A DNA stretch of 19,633 bases from Rhodoferax sp. (GTDB lineage Bacteria > Pseudomonadota > Gammaproteobacteria > Burkholderiales > Burkholderiaceae_C), in NCBI GenBank assembly GCA_020048255.1, contig JAIFMR010000135.1, positions 1 through 19,633 of the forward strand, read 5' to 3'. The translations under genes were made by a program, and so were the position numbers. The notes under the pieces were generated by a model that was given only the letters and a program-made list of their open reading frames with translations, was not told the origin of the DNA and did no database searches. Shown here in pieces: positions 7,056-13,826 of the stretch (within the stretch, counting starts at the first letter, position 1; each line of letters starts with the position of its first letter).

Positions 7056-8054
7056 TCAAACCAGCGGTTTTCGCGCACGGCCGTTGCGAGTGGGGATGGG
7101 CTGGGCATCGTCACGCGGGTGCGGGTTAAAGCGCCCGGGCGCGTCATAGGCGTCCACAATGCGCGCCACCAGCGGATGCCGCACCACATCGACGCTGGTC
7201 AGGCGGCACATGGCGATGCCTTCGACACTTTTGAGCACCCGCTCGGCATCAATCAGGCCGCTGAGTTGGGTGGCGGGCAGGTCAATCTGGCTCACATCAC
7301 CGGTTACCACCGCTTTGGAACCAAAGCCGATGCGTGTCAAAAACATCTTCATCTGCTCGGGCGTGGTGTTTTGCGCTTCGTCCAGAATCACAAAGGCGGT
7401 GTTGAGCGTGCGCCCGCGCATGAAGGCCAGCGGCGCGATCTCGATCGTCTGGCGCTCAAAGGCCTTTTGCACGGCTTCGAACCCCATCAGGTCATACAAG
7501 GCGTCGTACAGTGGTCGTAAATACGGGTCGATTTTTTGGGCCAGGTCACCGGGCAAATAGCCCAACCGTTCGCCAGCTTCCACCGCGGGGCGCGTCAGCA
7601 CGATGCGCTGCACGGTGCTGCGTTGCAGCGCATCCACGGCCATCGCCACGGCCAGATAGGTCTTGCCTGTGCCGGCCGGACCAATGCCAAAGGTGATGTC
7701 GTTGGCGGCAATGCAGTCCAAGTAGGTGGCCTGGTTGATGGAGCGGGGTTTGAGGTCGGCACGTTTGGTTTTGAGCGACGGGCCGTCGGCGCCGCCGAAC
7801 TCGCCATCGCCCGAGAGCATCAATTGCACGGTGCGGGGCTCAATCGGCCGCGCCGCTATTTCGTACAAGGCTTGCAGCATCTCCATGCCACGCTTGGCGT
7901 TGGCTTTGAGACCATCGACCTTGAATTGCTCGTGGCGGTGCGCAATCTTGACTTGCAGCGCTACCTCAATGCTGCGTAAATGCGCGTCCATGGGCCCGCA
8001 CAGGTGCGCCAGGCGGGTGTTGTTCGGTGGCGAAAATAGGTGTCTCAGGATCAA
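7056..8054 (-). CDS. PhoH family ATPase (PhoH/PhoL type)
   Basis: 332 residues from a TTG start at 8054. This start gives MILRHLFSPPNNTRLAHLCG, the usual beginning of burkholderial PhoH proteins, and GAGGAA stands eight bases upstream. The reading frame continues to 8129, but that longer start would overlap ruvA. The N-terminal part up to about residue 95 is the domain that precedes the ATPase in this family. The P-loop is GPAGTGKT at 125-132 and Walker B is VILDEAQN at 222-229, followed by VVTGD. The family hydrolyses ATP and is linked to RNA metabolism through its near-constant pairing with ybeY, which is kept here. The exact substrate is unsettled. It is divergent from ruvA with a 40-bp gap. 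Confidence 0.94.
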   Translation of the reverse strand: MILRHLFSPPNNTRLAHLCGPMDAHLRSIEVALQVKIAHRHEQFKVDGLKANAKRGMEMLQALYEIAARPIEPRTVQLMLSGDGEFGGADGPSLKTKRADLKPRSINQATYLDCIAANDITFGIGPAGTGKTYLAVAMAVDALQRSTVQRIVLTRPAVEAGERLGYLPGDLAQKIDPYLRPLYDALYDLMGFEAVQKAFERQTIEIAPLAFMRGRTLNTAFVILDEAQNTTPEQMKMFLTRIGFGSKAVVTGDVSQIDLPATQLSGLIDAERVLKSVEGIAMCRLTSVDVVRHPLVARIVDAYDAPGRFNPHPRDDAQPIPTRNGRARKPLV

Positions 8055-8062
8055 GTTGATAA

Positions 8063-8068
8063 TTCCTC
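8063..8068 (-). promoter_or_regulatory. Ribosome binding site deciding the TTG start of phoH
   Basis: GAGGAA on the minus strand lies eight bases before the TTG at 8054. No comparable site precedes the longer alternative start at 8129. Confidence 0.7.
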
Positions 8069-8094
8069 GGTAATTCCCCCATGATAGGCAAAAA

Positions 8095-8667
8095 ATGATT
8101 GGCAAACTCACTGGCACGCTGGATAACAAAAACCCGCCAGAAGTGATACTGGATTGTCACGGGGTGGGTTACGAGGTACTGGTGCCCATGAGCACGTTTT
8201 ACAACTTGCCCGAGATCGGCACCAAAATCAGCCTGCTGACCCATTTTGTGGTGCGTGAAGATGCACAAATTCTGTACGGTTTTGCCACCGCGCCTGAGCG
8301 TGAAGCTTTTCGCCAACTGATCAAGATTTCGGGAGTGGGGCCACGCACCGCGCTCTCCGTCTTGTCGGGCATGAGTGTGGGTGAGCTGTCCCAGGCCATC
8401 ACCTTGCAAGAGGCGGGTCGCCTGATCAAGGTGCCAGGCATTGGCAAGAAAACTGCCGAACGGCTGTTGCTGGAGCTCAAAGGCAAGATGGGTCCAGACA
8501 TGGGTGTGGTGGCCACCGTGGCCAGCGATGCGCAAGTCGATATTTTGCAAGCCCTCTTGGCGTTGGGCTACAGTGACAAGGAGGCAGCGGCGGCCCTGAA
8601 GGCCCTGCCTAAGGACGTGGGCGTGAGTGACGGCATCAAGCTGGCGCTCAAAAGTCTGGCTAAATAG
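8095..8667 (+). CDS. ruvA: Holliday junction branch migration protein RuvA
   Basis: 190 residues, normal length. RuvA tetramers bind the four-way junction and load RuvB motors during recombinational repair. It starts MIGKLTGTL, has an N-terminal OB-fold region to about residue 65, and two helix-hairpin-helix motifs (ISGVGPRTA and VPGIGKKTAERLL). A C-terminal three-helix domain that contacts RuvB follows (DILQALLALGYSDKEAAAALKAL). ruvB is not adjacent: it begins about 9.9 kb downstream on the same strand. The next gene starts 60 bp later. Its promoter must lie in the 40-bp gap or inside the 5' end of phoH. Confidence 0.98.
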   Translation: MIGKLTGTLDNKNPPEVILDCHGVGYEVLVPMSTFYNLPEIGTKISLLTHFVVREDAQILYGFATAPEREAFRQLIKISGVGPRTALSVLSGMSVGELSQAITLQEAGRLIKVPGIGKKTAERLLLELKGKMGPDMGVVATVASDAQVDILQALLALGYSDKEAAAALKALPKDVGVSDGIKLALKSLAK

Positions 8668-8715
8668 CTTGCCACGGTGTGGTGGCACCCCACAAATTGC
8701 CAAACATCTGACGCA

Positions 8716-8721
8716 AAGGAG
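8716..8721 (+). promoter_or_regulatory. Strong ribosome binding site of the ABM-domain gene
   Basis: AAGGAG six bases before ATG 8728, followed by a second AAGGA at 8722-8726. It decides for the 99-residue product over an in-frame start at 8677. Confidence 0.8.
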
Positions 8722-8727
8722 AAGGAC

Positions 8728-9027
8728 ATGTGGGTGGTCATCAGTCAGTTCACCGTGGCCAACGGCATGGCACTGCAGGTGCAAGCGGCTTTTCTGGCGC
8801 GTCCGCATGCGGTGGACAGTACGCCCGGATTTCTGGGCATGGAAGTCATGCACCCACAGGACAAGCCCCAAGAAGTGTGGTTGCTGACCCGTTGGGTTGA
8901 TGAGTCCAGCTACCAGAGCTGGCACCGAGGCCCGGCCTATCACGACGCACACCAGGGCATTCCCAAGGGCCTCAAGCTGGTGCCGGGTAAAACCAGAATT
9001 CAGTCCTTTCAGGTTTTTGCGACCTGA
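8728..9027 (+). CDS. Antibiotic biosynthesis monooxygenase (ABM) domain protein
   Basis: 99 residues, the size of a single dimeric alpha+beta barrel ABM domain. Visible family features are the opening beta-strand MWVVISQFTVANG, the PGFLGMEV strand, the VWLLTRWVDESSYQSWH strand-helix segment, and a His-rich HRGPAYHDAH region. Members include cofactor-free quinol oxygenases and IsdG/HmoA-like haem-degrading enzymes. The sequence alone does not show which applies, and a purely structural or stress role is possible. It stands 60 bp after ruvA. Its stop is only 10 bp before the cobalamin-binding gene, so translational coupling and shared function with the sensor-kinase pair are plausible but inferred. 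Confidence 0.85.
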   Translation: MWVVISQFTVANGMALQVQAAFLARPHAVDSTPGFLGMEVMHPQDKPQEVWLLTRWVDESSYQSWHRGPAYHDAHQGIPKGLKLVPGKTRIQSFQVFAT

Positions 9028-9037
9028 CGCCCAGACC

Positions 9038-10114
9038 ATGTCGGCTGACGCTTTGACACTTGTCCTGCAGCCCGATGGCCTACGGCAGTTCGTGGCTTTA
9101 CAAGATGCCGCCGCTCAATCAGTGACCGAGCGCTTTTATGCGACGCACGGGCCGGCCTACGCGCGCTTTGGTGATGCGGGGCGTCACAGCTGTACCGAAG
9201 ATCTGCTGTTTCATCTGGAATTTTTGCGACCCGTGCTGGAGTTCGGCCTGCTGCAACCCATGGTGGATTACCTGCGCTGGCTCAACAGCGTGCTGCTGGC
9301 GCGCAACATTCCAGCCGACCACCTGGCACAGTCGCTGGACTGGCTGGGTGAGTTTTTTGCCACGGCCATGGCGCCTGAGGCCAGTAACACCGTGGTGCTG
9401 GCCCTGCGGGCTGCCCGAGACGGCTTTTTGCAGGTGCCGCAGGATGAACCGGTGTCGCCGCAGTTGGCACAGACTACCTGGGCGCAGGCGCAAGCTTTTG
9501 AGGATGCGCTGCTGCGTGGCGACCAGGCGCAAGCCTTGGCCTTGCTCAATCAGGCCATGGATGCCGGGCACACCTTGGTCGAGGCAGAAATGCACATGAT
9601 TCAACCTGCGCTTTACCGCATTGGGGAAAAGTGGCAGGCCAACCAGATCACGGTGGCGCAAGAGCACCTGGCCACCGCCATTGTCCAAATGGTGATGCCG
9701 ATGGGTCTGATGCGCTCCAAGCCGCCAACACCGCTGGACAAGCGCGTGTTGCTGGCCTGTGTTGAAGGCAACCAGCACGCGGTGGGCTTGGCGATGGTGT
9801 CCGACGCCTTTGCGCTGGCCGGTTGGCAAGTGCAATACCTGGGGGCCAACGTGCCCACAGCGGCACTGGTGGCACAAATCCAGGCCAGCCAGCCTGATCT
9901 GGTGGGCTTGTCAGTGTCGTTTCCGCAGCAGTTGCGCGTGGCCAAGTTGGTGATTGCGCAATTGCAGGCGTGTATGGGCACCACCCGGCCTGCCGTGATG
10001 GTGGGTGGCCTGGCGGTCAATCGCTTCAACCAGTTGACTCAGGTCCTGGGTGCAGACGCCAGTGGCGTCAATGCGACCGAAGCGGTGGCTAAGGCGCAGC
10101 ACATGGTGTCGTAG
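9038..10114 (+). CDS. Cobalamin-binding sensor with CarH-type W-x9-E-H motif
   Basis: 358 residues, soluble. Residues 1-140 are an all-helical N-terminal region of unknown function (conserved-looking YARFGDAG, LEFLRPVLEFG, DYLRWLNSVLL). Residues about 150-225 match the helical B12-binding cap domain, and 235-358 form the Rossmann-like B12-binding domain. In the cap, W199, E209 and H210 form the W-x9-E-H signature known from CarH/LitR adenosylcobalamin photoreceptors. In the Rossmann domain, NQHAVG holds the lower axial ligand H247 (D-x-H-x-x-G with Asn for Asp), followed by GANVP and GLSVS. No MerR DNA-binding domain is present. The position after the Trp is Gln, where CarH of Thermus has the His that captures cobalt in light. 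The ATG at 9038 follows the upstream gene by 10 bp and a kinase gene follows by 8 bp. It may be the sensory partner of that kinase. A light-independent B12 or redox sensor is the alternative. Confidence 0.9.
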   Translation: MSADALTLVLQPDGLRQFVALQDAAAQSVTERFYATHGPAYARFGDAGRHSCTEDLLFHLEFLRPVLEFGLLQPMVDYLRWLNSVLLARNIPADHLAQSLDWLGEFFATAMAPEASNTVVLALRAARDGFLQVPQDEPVSPQLAQTTWAQAQAFEDALLRGDQAQALALLNQAMDAGHTLVEAEMHMIQPALYRIGEKWQANQITVAQEHLATAIVQMVMPMGLMRSKPPTPLDKRVLLACVEGNQHAVGLAMVSDAFALAGWQVQYLGANVPTAALVAQIQASQPDLVGLSVSFPQQLRVAKLVIAQLQACMGTTRPAVMVGGLAVNRFNQLTQVLGADASGVNATEAVAKAQHMVS

Positions 10115-10122
10115 CCGCCATC

Positions 10123-11475
10123 ATGATGACCGTGACGCTGCCCGACTTGCAACCCTTGCTGGGGCTGGTGTTGGCGCATGTCGACGTGCGTGGGCGCCTG
10201 TTGCAGGCCAATGCGGGTTTTTTGCGCTTGCTGCAAGCGCCACCCAGACTGGATGCCGATATCCAGACCGTTGTCCGGACCGATACCCTAGCAGATGCCG
10301 CGGGCCTGGCCCACCTTTTCATTCAGCCTGACTTTGCCAGCCTGCTGCGCTTTTGTCAGGACACCGATGCGGCCAAGCCATGGGCTTATCAAGGCTTGCT
10401 GACCTTTGGCGACTACGCCGGCCAAACCCGCACGCTACGCTCCTGGATCAAACCGACCCCGCAGGGGCTGCAATTGCTGGCGGAATTTGACGTGGCTGAG
10501 CTCGAACGCGTCAATGCCACCGTGCTGGATCTCAACCGGCGGCATGCACAGGCTCAGATGGAAGTCACTCAGGCCCATTTCAAACTCAGGCAAGTTGCCG
10601 ACGAACTGGCGCGTTCCAACGCCGAGTTGCAGTCTCTCAACGTCCAACTGACGCAGGTTCATGGACAACTGTTGCAGTCTGAAAAGCTGGCCTCGGTGGG
10701 CATGCTGGCTGCCGGCGTGGCGCATGAAATCAACAATCCGTTGGCGTTTGTCACGACCAACGTCAACACCCTGGGGGGGTATGTGGGTGACCTCTTGCGC
10801 ATGCTCGACGCGGATGAACAAGCCCTGCGCGACCCCTTGTCGCACACTGAGCACCTGGCGCAGTTGCAAGAAGACCTGGAGAGGGCCCATGTGCGAGAGG
10901 ATGTGGGTCCGCTGATTCAGGAGTCGCTGTCGGGGTTGAAACGTATCAAGGACATTGTGCAAGCCCTGCGCGACTTTGCCTTGGTGGATTCTCCGCAAGC
11001 CTGGCAAGCCCATGATTTGCTGGATGTGTTGGACAGCACCGTGCAATCGCTGTGGCCGCACATCGGCCAGGGTTGCACCCTGCGCAAGGATTACAGTGCC
11101 TTGCCCCCGGTGGTGTGTGTTCTGCCGGCCATGGTGCAGGTCTTCACGCACTTGTTGACGAATGCCACGCAAGCGGTCAACGGGGCCGGTGAGGTCACCC
11201 TGCGCTCAGGCTGCACTGGCGATCAGGTGTGGCTGGAGGTGGCAGACAACGGCCCGGGGATTGCGCCTGAGCACTTGCCACATCTGTTTGATCCTTTTTT
11301 TACCACGCGTGCGGTTGGCCAAGGGCGTGGCTTGGGTTTGGCGGTGGTGTACGGCATCGTGACGCGTCACCATGGCCACATCGACGTCAACAGCACGCCG
11401 GGTGCCGGCGCCTGTTTCAGGGTGTGGTTGCCACTCTCGCAGCCCACCCCAACGGTTTTACCGTCACCGGCTTGA
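10123..11475 (+). CDS. Soluble PAS-like sensor histidine kinase
   Basis: 450 residues with no membrane segment. Residues about 10-125 look like a PAS-type domain. A long coiled coil follows (about 130-188). The phospho-acceptor is H201 in VAHEINNPL, of the NtrB/HATPase 'HEINNPL' class. The ATP-binding domain has the N box LLTNATQAV (N347), G1 DNGPGIAP, F box FDPFFTT and G2 GRGLGLAVV. All look functional. Two adjacent ATGs (10123 and 10126) compete, both without a strong ribosome site. The 8-bp gap to the cobalamin-binding gene suggests translational coupling and a signalling partnership. No response regulator or receiver domain occurs in the window, so the output must act in trans. The transport operon begins 56 bp later, which makes it a candidate target. 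Confidence 0.94.
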   Translation: MMTVTLPDLQPLLGLVLAHVDVRGRLLQANAGFLRLLQAPPRLDADIQTVVRTDTLADAAGLAHLFIQPDFASLLRFCQDTDAAKPWAYQGLLTFGDYAGQTRTLRSWIKPTPQGLQLLAEFDVAELERVNATVLDLNRRHAQAQMEVTQAHFKLRQVADELARSNAELQSLNVQLTQVHGQLLQSEKLASVGMLAAGVAHEINNPLAFVTTNVNTLGGYVGDLLRMLDADEQALRDPLSHTEHLAQLQEDLERAHVREDVGPLIQESLSGLKRIKDIVQALRDFALVDSPQAWQAHDLLDVLDSTVQSLWPHIGQGCTLRKDYSALPPVVCVLPAMVQVFTHLLTNATQAVNGAGEVTLRSGCTGDQVWLEVADNGPGIAPEHLPHLFDPFFTTRAVGQGRGLGLAVVYGIVTRHHGHIDVNSTPGAGACFRVWLPLSQPTPTVLPSPA

Positions 11476-11531
11476 TGGACAATCTACGTCGTCAAGCATT
11501 TTTTATTCAATTTGAACAGGACATTTTTCAG

Positions 11532-12722
11532 ATGAAATCCAGAGCTTCCACCGTATTGCGTTTGTCGTTGGCCGCTACCGCTGCCTTGGCACTTCTGGCC
11601 AGTACTGCACAGGCTGCCGACAAGGTCAAGGTCGGCATGCTCAGCACCTTGTCTGGCCCCGGGGCGGGTCTGGGTGTGGATATTCGTGATGGTTTTAACC
11701 TGGCGCTCAAGCACTCGGGTGGCAAGTTTGGCGGGTTACCGGTGGAGGTGATCGTGGCCGATGACCAGGCCAGCCCCGATGCTGCCAAGCAAACCGCAGA
11801 CCGCCTAATCAAGCGCGACAAGGTCGACTTCATGACCGGTGTGGTGTTCTCCAACGTCATGCTGGCCGTGGGCAAGCCGATTTTTGATTCGCAAACGTTT
11901 TACATCAGCGCCAATGCCGGGCCGTCGCAGTTGGCTGGTGCCCAGTGCAATCCGTATTTCTTCAGTGCCTCCTACCAAAACGACAACCTGCACGAGGCCG
12001 TGGGCAAAACCGTGCAGGACAAGGGCTTCAAAAAAGTCGCCTTGCTGGCACCCAACTACCCAGCCGGCAAAGATGCACTCACAGGCTTCAAGCGCTTTTA
12101 CAAGGGGCAAATTGCTTCTGAAACCTACACCCCGCTGAGTCAGCTGGACTACGGCGCGGAGTTGTCCAAAATGCGCGCCTCGGGTGCTGATGCGGTCTAC
12201 ATCTTTTTGCCCGGTGGCTTGGGTGTGAACTTCATCAAGCAGTTTGTCGGTGCCGGTTTGTCCAAGGACATGACGCTGTTTGGCCCGGGCTTTTCAGCGG
12301 ATGAAGACGTGATCCGTGCCGTGGGCGAGCCCATGCTGGGCATGTTCAACACTTCCCAATGGGCGCACGACATGGACAACGCCGCCAACAAGCGATTTGT
12401 TGCAGACTTCCAAAAAGACTACGGTCGCCTCCCCACGCTGTATGCCGCCCAAGGCTATGACGCGGCACGCCTGATGGATTCAGCGGTACGCGATACCAAA
12501 GGCAAGCTCGAAGACAAAGAGGCGGTGCGCAAGGCGCTCAAGGCAGCCAAGTTTGACTCGGTGCGCGGTGCCTTCAAGTTCAACACCAACCAGTTTCCGA
12601 TTCAGGACTATTACCTGCGCGTGATCACCAAGGACGCGCAAGGTCGCATCACCAACCGCACACTGGGCACGGTGTTCAAAAGCCATGCTGACGCGTATGC
12701 CGGCGAATGCAAGATGCCTTGA
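11532..12722 (+). CDS. LIV-type ABC transporter periplasmic binding protein
   Basis: 396 residues. A classic signal peptide ends AQA|AD near residue 28, so the mature protein is periplasmic. The body is a type I periplasmic binding fold (Peripla_BP_6: VKVGMLSTLSGPGAGLG, VIVADDQASPDAAKQTADRLI, GVVFSNVMLAVGKP). Two cysteines (GAQC and the C-terminal GECKMP) may pair. The start at 11532 was chosen because the longer frame overlaps the kinase and lacks a signal sequence; AGGA stands about 10 bases upstream. Relatives include binding proteins for branched-chain amino acids and, closer in feel, the aromatic-acid binding group of lignin-compound and nitrobenzoate transporters. The substrate cannot be fixed from sequence. 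It is the first gene of the transporter operon, with a palindromic insertion after its stop. Confidence 0.92.
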   Translation: MKSRASTVLRLSLAATAALALLASTAQAADKVKVGMLSTLSGPGAGLGVDIRDGFNLALKHSGGKFGGLPVEVIVADDQASPDAAKQTADRLIKRDKVDFMTGVVFSNVMLAVGKPIFDSQTFYISANAGPSQLAGAQCNPYFFSASYQNDNLHEAVGKTVQDKGFKKVALLAPNYPAGKDALTGFKRFYKGQIASETYTPLSQLDYGAELSKMRASGADAVYIFLPGGLGVNFIKQFVGAGLSKDMTLFGPGFSADEDVIRAVGEPMLGMFNTSQWAHDMDNAANKRFVADFQKDYGRLPTLYAAQGYDAARLMDSAVRDTKGKLEDKEAVRKALKAAKFDSVRGAFKFNTNQFPIQDYYLRVITKDAQGRITNRTLGTVFKSHADAYAGECKMP

Positions 12723-12729
12723 AGCTAAG

Positions 12730-12886
12730 GGCTTGTTCACAAATGACATGCACATTTGGCCCGCCAGATTTGGGCGCTCTGCGTCGTTGCAAATCGCTTG
12801 TGCAGCAGAGCTGCACAGCACGCTCTGCGCCGCGCATTGCATCCCAACTCTGACGCCCAAATGCACAGCTTATTCATGAACAAGCC
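12730..12886. mobile_element. 157-bp MITE-like palindromic element inside the transporter operon
   Basis: The ends are perfect inverted repeats GGCTTGTTCA...TGAACAAGCC (12730-12739 and 12877-12886). They are flanked directly by CTAAG on both sides (12725-12729 and 12887-12891), as expected for a 5-bp target duplication. The whole element is an imperfect palindrome centred at 12808, where TGTGCAGC-AGA-GCTGCACA forms an 8-bp stem. It has no credible coding capacity. Excising the element plus one CTAAG leaves stop-AGCTAAGGTGGACC...ATG, a normal 23-bp operon spacer with its ribosome site intact. It could act on the operon as a strong RNA hairpin between the binding-protein and permease genes. An inserted intergenic repeat of unknown mobilising transposase is the best reading. 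Confidence 0.75.
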
Positions 12887-12888
12887 CT

Positions 12889-12895
12889 AAGGTGG
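12889..12895 (+). promoter_or_regulatory. Ribosome binding site of the first permease gene, at the element junction
   Basis: AAGGTGG is ten bases upstream of ATG 12906. Its first three bases belong to the right-hand CTAAG duplication, so the insertion left this site intact. Confidence 0.6.
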
Positions 12896-12905
12896 ACCGC
12901 GCGCG

Positions 12906-13826
12906 ATGACGGGGTTGTTGCTTCTGGAGCAGTCGCTGAACGGCTTGCAGTTTGGTTTGATGCTGTTTTTGCTGGCGGCCGGGCTGACGCTGGTGTTTGG
13001 CATCATGGACATGATCAACCTGGCGCACGGCTCCATTTACATGGTGGGGGCGTATTTGATGGCCAGTATCACGCTGGCCAGTGGTTCATTCTGGTTGGGG
13101 CTGGGCGGCGGCGTGCTGCTGACAGCCGCCCTGGGCGCTCTGCTGGAACTCACGGTGCTGCGTCGGCTTTACGAGCGGGATCATTTGTCGCAAGTTCTGG
13201 GCACCTTTGCCATTTTGTTGATGAGCAACGAAGCCGTGCGCATGGTCTGGGGGTCGCAACCGATCGCGCTGAACCCACCCGCTGCGCTGGCCGGCCCGGT
13301 GGAATTGCTGCCCGGCTTCACTTATCCGGCTTACCGCTTGTTCATCATTGGTGTCGGGCTGGCGGTGGCGCTGCTGCTCTATGTGCTGGTGACGCGCACC
13401 CGGGTTGGCATGCAGGTGCGCGCTGGCGCCTCCAACCGCGAAATGGCGCAGGCCATGGGGGTCGATGTGCGGCGCCTCTTTACTCTTGTTTTTGCAGTGG
13501 GGTCCGCACTGTGTGCGTTGGCTGGCGGCTTGTTGGGCCCCTTATTGGCGGTGCAGGTGGGCATGGGCGAAAGTATTTTGATACTGGCTTTTGTGGTGAT
13601 TGTCATTGGCGGCATTGGTTCGATTCGCGGTGCTTTGCTGGGCGCCATGCTGGTGGGCGTTGTGGATACCGCCGGGCGCATGCTGATTCCCATGCTGTTT
13701 GACCAACTCATGGGGCCGGACGCTGCCGCCACGGCCGGGCCCGCGGTGGCTTCGATACTGATTTATGTCCTGATGGCCGCTGTGCTGTTCTGGAAGCCCC
13801 TTGGGCTGTTCCCTGCCCATGGATGA
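12906..13826 (+). CDS. LIV-type ABC transporter permease (LivH family)
   Basis: 306 residues, strongly hydrophobic, with about eight predicted membrane helices. It is one of two inner-membrane channel subunits of the importer. The opening fits the LivH family: LNGLQFGLMLFLLAAGLTLVFG followed by MINLAHGSIYMVGAY. The cytoplasmic coupling region appears as GASNREMAQAMGVDVRRLF. The terminal region GGIGSIRGALLGAMLVGVVDT is also typical. The ATG at 12906 is supported by AAGGTGG at 12889-12895. Its stop overlaps the start of the second permease gene by 8 bp, indicating coupled translation. I avoid the symbol livH because the substrate may be aromatic rather than a branched-chain amino acid. Confidence 0.95.
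   Translation: MTGLLLLEQSLNGLQFGLMLFLLAAGLTLVFGIMDMINLAHGSIYMVGAYLMASITLASGSFWLGLGGGVLLTAALGALLELTVLRRLYERDHLSQVLGTFAILLMSNEAVRMVWGSQPIALNPPAALAGPVELLPGFTYPAYRLFIIGVGLAVALLLYVLVTRTRVGMQVRAGASNREMAQAMGVDVRRLFTLVFAVGSALCALAGGLLGPLLAVQVGMGESILILAFVVIVIGGIGSIRGALLGAMLVGVVDTAGRMLIPMLFDQLMGPDAAATAGPAVASILIYVLMAAVLFWKPLGLFPAHG

Noticed and set aside
8055..8129. N-terminal extension of PhoH to 8129
   Set aside because: It starts at a TTG inside ruvA, and the TTG at 8054 has a good ribosome site and the family N-terminus.
8670..8687. TGCCAC/GTGGCA hairpin after ruvA as a terminator
   Set aside because: Only six base pairs and no T-tract follows; transcription may well continue into the ABM gene.
7966..9039. 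Long minus-strand open frame opposite ruvA and the ABM gene
   Set aside because: ruvA and the ABM gene are clear on the plus strand; the antisense product is His/Gln-rich with no family features, typical of a GC-rich shadow frame.
11476..11531. Promoter for the transporter operon just before the binding-protein gene
   Set aside because: TGGACA near 11475 has no -10 match at acceptable spacing; only AT-rich sequence follows, so a promoter cannot be supported.
12685..12879. Small open frame spanning the palindromic element
   Set aside because: It lies mostly in the inverted-repeat element, overlaps the binding-protein 3' end out of frame, and has no ribosome site.
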